From positions 1 to 64,000 of the forward strand of contig JALORP010000026.1 of NCBI GenBank assembly GCA_025458865.1: a DNA stretch of 64,000 bases, given 5' to 3'. The notes beneath the pieces are model-generated. The model did no database searches and was not told the DNA's origin. It saw nothing but the letters and a program-made list of their open reading frames with translations. This DNA is from Steroidobacteraceae bacterium. GTDB taxonomy: Bacteria > Pseudomonadota > Gammaproteobacteria > Steroidobacterales > Steroidobacteraceae. This document shows positions 59,941 through 64,000 of the stretch, in pieces (position 1 is the first letter of the stretch; each line of letters opens with the position of its first letter). Both the position numbers and the translations under genes were made by a program.

Positions 59941-62027
59941 ACGCGCGCTCCGCCGCCGCCATGCTGCTCGAGTTCGGCCGCAACGGGCTCGCCGTGCCCG
60001 TGCTGCTGCTCGTCATGATGGCGATGTTCGTGCTGCCGCTGCCGCCGCTCGCGCTCGACGTCCTCTTCACGTTCAACATCTCGCTGTCGCTGGTCGTCAT
60101 CCTGGCGGTGATCTACGTGCGCCGGCCGCTCGACTTCGCGGTCTTCCCGACCGTGCTGCTCGCGGCGACGCTGCTGCGGCTCGGGCTGAACGTCGCCTCG
60201 ACCCGGGTCGTGCTGATGCAGGGGCACACGGGCCCGGCCGCCGCCGGCGAGGTGATCGAGTCCTTCGGCGCCTTCGTCATCGGCGGCGACTACGCCGTGG
60301 GCATCGTGGTGTTCGCGATCCTGGTGATCATCAACTTCGTGGTGATCACCAAGGGCGCGGGCCGCGTATCCGAGGTCAGCGCGCGATTCACCCTCGACGC
60401 GATGCCCGGCAAGCAGATGGCCATCGACGCCGACCTCAATGCCGGCGTCCTGAGCCAGGCCGAGGCGCAGGCGCGCCGCCAGGAGATCCGCGAGGAGGCC
60501 GACTTCTACGGCGCGATGGACGGCGCCAGCAAGTTCGTCCGCGGCGACGCCGTCGCCGGCATCCTGATCGTCCTCATCAACCTGTTCGGCGGGCTCGCGA
60601 TCGGAACGATCCAGCACGGCCTCGGCTTCGGCGAGGCGCTGCGCAGCTACGCGCTGCTGACCGTCGGCGACGGCCTCGTCGCGCAGATCCCCGCGCTGCT
60701 GCTGTCGGTCGCCACGGCGGTGCTCGTCACGCGGATCTCCCGCTCGAGCGACATGAGCGAGCAGGTCGCCGCGCAGGTCCTGTCCCAGCCGCGGGCGCTC
60801 GGCGTCGCCGCCGTGATCATCGGCGTCATGGGCATGGTGCCCGGCATGCCGAACGTCGCCTTCCTGCTGATGGCGGCGATCTGCGCCGGCGGCGCGCTGC
60901 TGCTGCGGCGCCGGCGCGACGCAATGGCGCTCGCCGAGGTGGCGGGCGGCGCCCAGCCCGCGGCCGCCGCAGGGCCTTCGGCGGAGTCGCGGGAGCTGAC
61001 CTGGGACGACGTCGAGCAGGTGGACCTCGTCGGACTGGAGGTCGGATATCGCCTGATACCCCTGGTGGACAAGGCGCAGGGCGGCGAGCTGATGGGGCGC
61101 ATCAAGGGCGTGCGGCGAAAGCTGTCCGAGGAGCTCGGCTTCCTCATCCAGGCCGTCCACATCCGCGACAACCTCGACCTGCCGCCGAACGCGTATCGCA
61201 TCAGCGTCCTCGGCGTGCCGGTGGGCGAGTCCGAGGTCTTCCCCGATCGCGACCTCGCCATCAACCCCGGCCAGGTCAGCGGGCCGCTCGCGGGGCTCGA
61301 GACGCGCGACCCGGCCTTCGGCCTGGAGGCCGTGTGGATCGAGCGACCCCGCCGCGAGCAGGCGCAGACGCTGGGCTACACCGTCGTGGACGCCGGCACG
61401 GTGATCGCCACGCATCTCTCGCACCTGCTGCAGCAGCATGCGCACGAGCTGCTCGGCCACGAGGACGTCCAGCAGCTGCTCGACCGGCTGAAGCGCAGCG
61501 CACCCAAGCTGGTCGAGGACCTGGTGCCCAAGGTGCTGCCGCTCAGCGTCATGGTGAAGGTCCTCCAGAACCTGCTGGCCGAGCGCGTGCCGATCCGCAA
61601 CCTCCGGACCATCTGCGAAACGCTCGCCGAGCACGGTCCGCGCACCCAGGACCCGGCGCAGCTGACGACGGCGGTGCGCGTGGCCCTCGGCCGCAGCATC
61701 GTGCAGGGCATCACCGGCCTCCGGCAGGAGCTTCCGGTGATCACCCTGGACCCCAAGCTCGAGCAGATGCTGTCCGACACGATGCTCGGTGACGACGCCG
61801 GTCCGGGCTTCGAGCCGGGCCTGACCGACCGCATGCACCAGTCGCTCGCGGAAAGCGCGAGGCGGCAGGAGATGGCGGGCGAGCCGGCCGTGCTGCTGGT
61901 CTCGCCCAAGCTGCGCCCCTGGCTGGCGCGGCTGACGCGCCACAGCGTGCCGGGGCTCAACGTGCTGGCCTACAACGAGGTTCCGGAGAACCGCCGCATT
62001 CGCGTGGTCGCGGCGGTGGGCCGCTGA
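59937..62027 (+). CDS. flhA: flagellar biosynthesis protein FlhA
   Basis: RLGLNVASTRVVL; FTLDAMPGKQMAIDADLNAGVLSQAEAQARR; GTG start overlapping flhB. Confidence 0.97.
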   Translation: MNARSAAAMLLEFGRNGLAVPVLLLVMMAMFVLPLPPLALDVLFTFNISLSLVVILAVIYVRRPLDFAVFPTVLLAATLLRLGLNVASTRVVLMQGHTGPAAAGEVIESFGAFVIGGDYAVGIVVFAILVIINFVVITKGAGRVSEVSARFTLDAMPGKQMAIDADLNAGVLSQAEAQARRQEIREEADFYGAMDGASKFVRGDAVAGILIVLINLFGGLAIGTIQHGLGFGEALRSYALLTVGDGLVAQIPALLLSVATAVLVTRISRSSDMSEQVAAQVLSQPRALGVAAVIIGVMGMVPGMPNVAFLLMAAICAGGALLLRRRRDAMALAEVAGGAQPAAAAGPSAESRELTWDDVEQVDLVGLEVGYRLIPLVDKAQGGELMGRIKGVRRKLSEELGFLIQAVHIRDNLDLPPNAYRISVLGVPVGESEVFPDRDLAINPGQVSGPLAGLETRDPAFGLEAVWIERPRREQAQTLGYTVVDAGTVIATHLSHLLQQHAHELLGHEDVQQLLDRLKRSAPKLVEDLVPKVLPLSVMVKVLQNLLAERVPIRNLRTICETLAEHGPRTQDPAQLTTAVRVALGRSIVQGITGLRQELPVITLDPKLEQMLSDTMLGDDAGPGFEPGLTDRMHQSLAESARRQEMAGEPAVLLVSPKLRPWLARLTRHSVPGLNVLAYNEVPENRRIRVVAAVGR

Positions 62028-62055
62028 GGGCGCCGCCGCGCCCGGGGAGTGAACG

Positions 62056-63363
62056 ATGAAGATCCGCAGGTTCGTGGCGCCGTCGATGCGTGAGGCCCTT
62101 GCGCAGGTGCGCGAGGAACTCGGCGCCGAGGCCGTGATCATCTCGAGCGGCCGCTCCGCGGAGGGCCTCGAGGTGTTCGCCGCGGCCGACTACGACGCCG
62201 CGCTCGCGGCCAGCGCGCCGCCCGGGACGGACCGCGGCCGGGCGCAGCCGCAGGGCCGGGGGCCGGACGGCGCCGCAGGGCAGCCGGCGACCGCGCCGGG
62301 ATTCGATTCGGTCCTGGCGCGCGTAGGCGGCGGGCGCGCCGCCGCGCCGCCGCAGGAACTGGACGACGAGACGCTCGGGCTCGAGGCGGGCGCGCCGGAT
62401 GGCCCGCGCCTCGCGTGGTCGCAGGGCGCCGAGATCGTCGCGATGCGCCGCGAGGTCGAGGCGCTGCGCCGGCTGCTGGAGTACCAGCTGTCCCGTCTGG
62501 CATGGGACGACCTCGCGCGCCGCGAGCCGTTCCGCGCCAAGGTGCTGCGCGACCTGAGCTCGCTCGACATCGCCCCCGACCTCGCCCGCGACCTGGTCAA
62601 CGCGATGCCGTCGGTGACCAACCCGGAGGACGCGGGCCGCGTCGCCATGGCGCTGCTGGTCCGCCGCATACCGGTGGTGGACGACGGGCTGCTGGCCTCC
62701 GGCGGCGTGTTCGCGCTGGTCGGGCCGACCGGGATCGGCAAGACGACCACCATCGCCAAGCTGGCCGCGCACTACGTCCAGCGCCGGGGCCCGGACGCGG
62801 TCGGGCTGATCAGCATCGACAGCTACCGCATCGGCGCCCGGGAGCACCTCGGGGCCTACGCGCGGATGCTCGGCGTGCCCATGAAAGCCGCCAACAGTCC
62901 CGCCGAGCTCGCCCGCGCGCTGGAGGAGTGGTCGCGTCGCAGCCTGGTGCTGGTGGACACCGCGGGTGTCGGCCAGCAGGACCTGCGCCTGCGCGAGCAG
63001 GCGGCCCTGATCCGGTCGCGCGGCGGGGCGATCAAGCCGCTGCTGGTGCTGCCGGCCAATGCCGACGTGGCCAGCCTCGACGACATCGTGCGCGCGCACG
63101 CCCCGCTCGCCCCGGCCGCCTGCGTCGTCACCAAGATCGACGAGGCCGCGAGCCTCGGGCCCGTGCTCTCGGCGACGATGCGCGCCAGCCTGCCGATCGC
63201 CCACCTCTGCGACGGCCAGCGGGTGCCGGAGGACCTGCACGCGGCCGCGCCACGCAAGGTCTGGCTGGTCCGGCGCGCGGTGAAGCTGCGCGCCCGCACG
63301 GGCCGGGTGGCCGACGACCACTACCTGGCCGAGCATTTCGGCGGAGCGCGCGCCCATGGGTGA
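62056..63363 (+). CDS. flhF: flagellar SRP-like GTPase FlhF
   Basis: MKIRRFVAPSMREALAQVREELGAEAVIIS; FALVGPTGIGKTTTIAKLAAHYV; VLVDTAGVGQQD. Confidence 0.96.
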   Translation: MKIRRFVAPSMREALAQVREELGAEAVIISSGRSAEGLEVFAAADYDAALAASAPPGTDRGRAQPQGRGPDGAAGQPATAPGFDSVLARVGGGRAAAPPQELDDETLGLEAGAPDGPRLAWSQGAEIVAMRREVEALRRLLEYQLSRLAWDDLARREPFRAKVLRDLSSLDIAPDLARDLVNAMPSVTNPEDAGRVAMALLVRRIPVVDDGLLASGGVFALVGPTGIGKTTTIAKLAAHYVQRRGPDAVGLISIDSYRIGAREHLGAYARMLGVPMKAANSPAELARALEEWSRRSLVLVDTAGVGQQDLRLREQAALIRSRGGAIKPLLVLPANADVASLDDIVRAHAPLAPAACVVTKIDEAASLGPVLSATMRASLPIAHLCDGQRVPEDLHAAAPRKVWLVRRAVKLRARTGRVADDHYLAEHFGGARAHG

Positions 63364-64000
63364 CTTGCGGCGATTCCCCGGCCAGGCGGCCGGGCTGGCG
63401 CGCTGCGGCGCCCCGAGGCCGGTCAAGGTGATCGCCGTGACGGGCGGCAAGGGGGGGGTGGGCAAGACCTGTGTCGCCACCAACCTCGGCGTCGCGCTCG
63501 CCGCCCGCGGCCTCGAGGTCATGCTGCTCGACGCCGATCTCGGCCTGGCCAACGCGGACGTCCTGCTCGGGCTCGCGCCGCGGCGGACGCTCGCAGACGT
63601 CCTCGCCGGGGCGTGCTCGATCGAGGACATCGTCGTCACCGGGCCGCGCGGCCTTCGGCTGGTGCCCGCCGCGTCTGGCCTTGCCGGCATGGCCGACCTC
63701 GGCAACGCCGAGCACGCCGGCATCATCCACGCCTTCAGCGAACTGGCCGGCCGGCTGGACGTGCTGCTGGTGGACACGGCGGCCGGGTTGTCGCGCTCGG
63801 TCACCACCTTCGCCCGGGCCGCCCACCACGTCCTCGTGGTGGTGTGCGACGAGCCGGCCTCGATCACCGACGCCTATGCCGTGATCAAGGTCCTGTCGCG
63901 CGACCACGGGGTAAGGCGTTTCGAGCTCCTGGCGAACCAGGTTCGGTCGGCGGAGGAGGGCCGGGCCCTATATGAGCAGCTCCACCGGGTGTGTGACCGG
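63356..64000 (+). CDS. flhG: flagellar number regulator FlhG/FleN, MinD-like ATPase (truncated by window end)
   Basis: VIAVTGGKGGVGKTCVATNLGVALAARGLEVMLLDADLGLANADVLLGL; overlaps flhF stop. Confidence 0.94.
   Translation, partial: MGDLRRFPGQAAGLARCGAPRPVKVIAVTGGKGGVGKTCVATNLGVALAARGLEVMLLDADLGLANADVLLGLAPRRTLADVLAGACSIEDIVVTGPRGLRLVPAASGLAGMADLGNAEHAGIIHAFSELAGRLDVLLVDTAAGLSRSVTTFARAAHHVLVVVCDEPASITDAYAVIKVLSRDHGVRRFELLANQVRSAEEGRALYEQLHRVCDR

Overview
The window is a GC-rich chromosomal segment, probably from a gammaproteobacterium. Positions 1-24.6 kb hold mixed housekeeping and accessory genes: an M48 peptidase, two TonB-dependent receptors, an ECF sigma/anti-sigma pair, CtlX, plsY-birA-coaX-SPOR, tRNA-Thr(TGT), an amidohydrolase, an SDR/DUF2867 protein, an OYE-family oxidoreductase, two PhoD-like phosphatases, a fasciclin protein, cysE-cysK and a DUF4136 lipoprotein. 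Positions 24.7-64 kb hold a nearly continuous polar-type flagellar locus: PilZ-csrA-like-flgN-flgM-flgA on the minus strand, then flgBCDEFGHIJKL, fliC, flaG, fliDST, a PilZ-like protein, fleQ, fleSR, fliEFGHIJK, [threonine dehydratase-like + DUF2214-like], fliL-fliM, fliNOPQR, flhB, flhA, flhF and flhG (cut by the window edge). I read six strong sigma-54 sites and two sigma-28 sites directly from the sequence. The most notable observations are: (1) fliL and fliM form one uninterrupted reading frame, which conflicts with the membrane topology of the two proteins; (2) the CsrA homologue in the flgAMN operon has an RsmN/RsmF-like internal insertion; (3) the fliC leader has a hairpin with GGA in the loop, a CsrA-type motif; (4) three perfect hairpins lie in tandem between fliC and flaG; (5) the sigma-54 promoters of flgA and fliK lie so close to the start codons that the transcripts would be nearly leaderless; (6) a 100-bp REPIN/MITE-like inverted repeat fills the cysE-phoD gap; (7) a two-gene metabolic cassette flanked by short direct repeats interrupts the flagellar cluster. 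No CRISPR array or prophage was seen. All functional calls come from reading motifs and recalled families; no database search was run.
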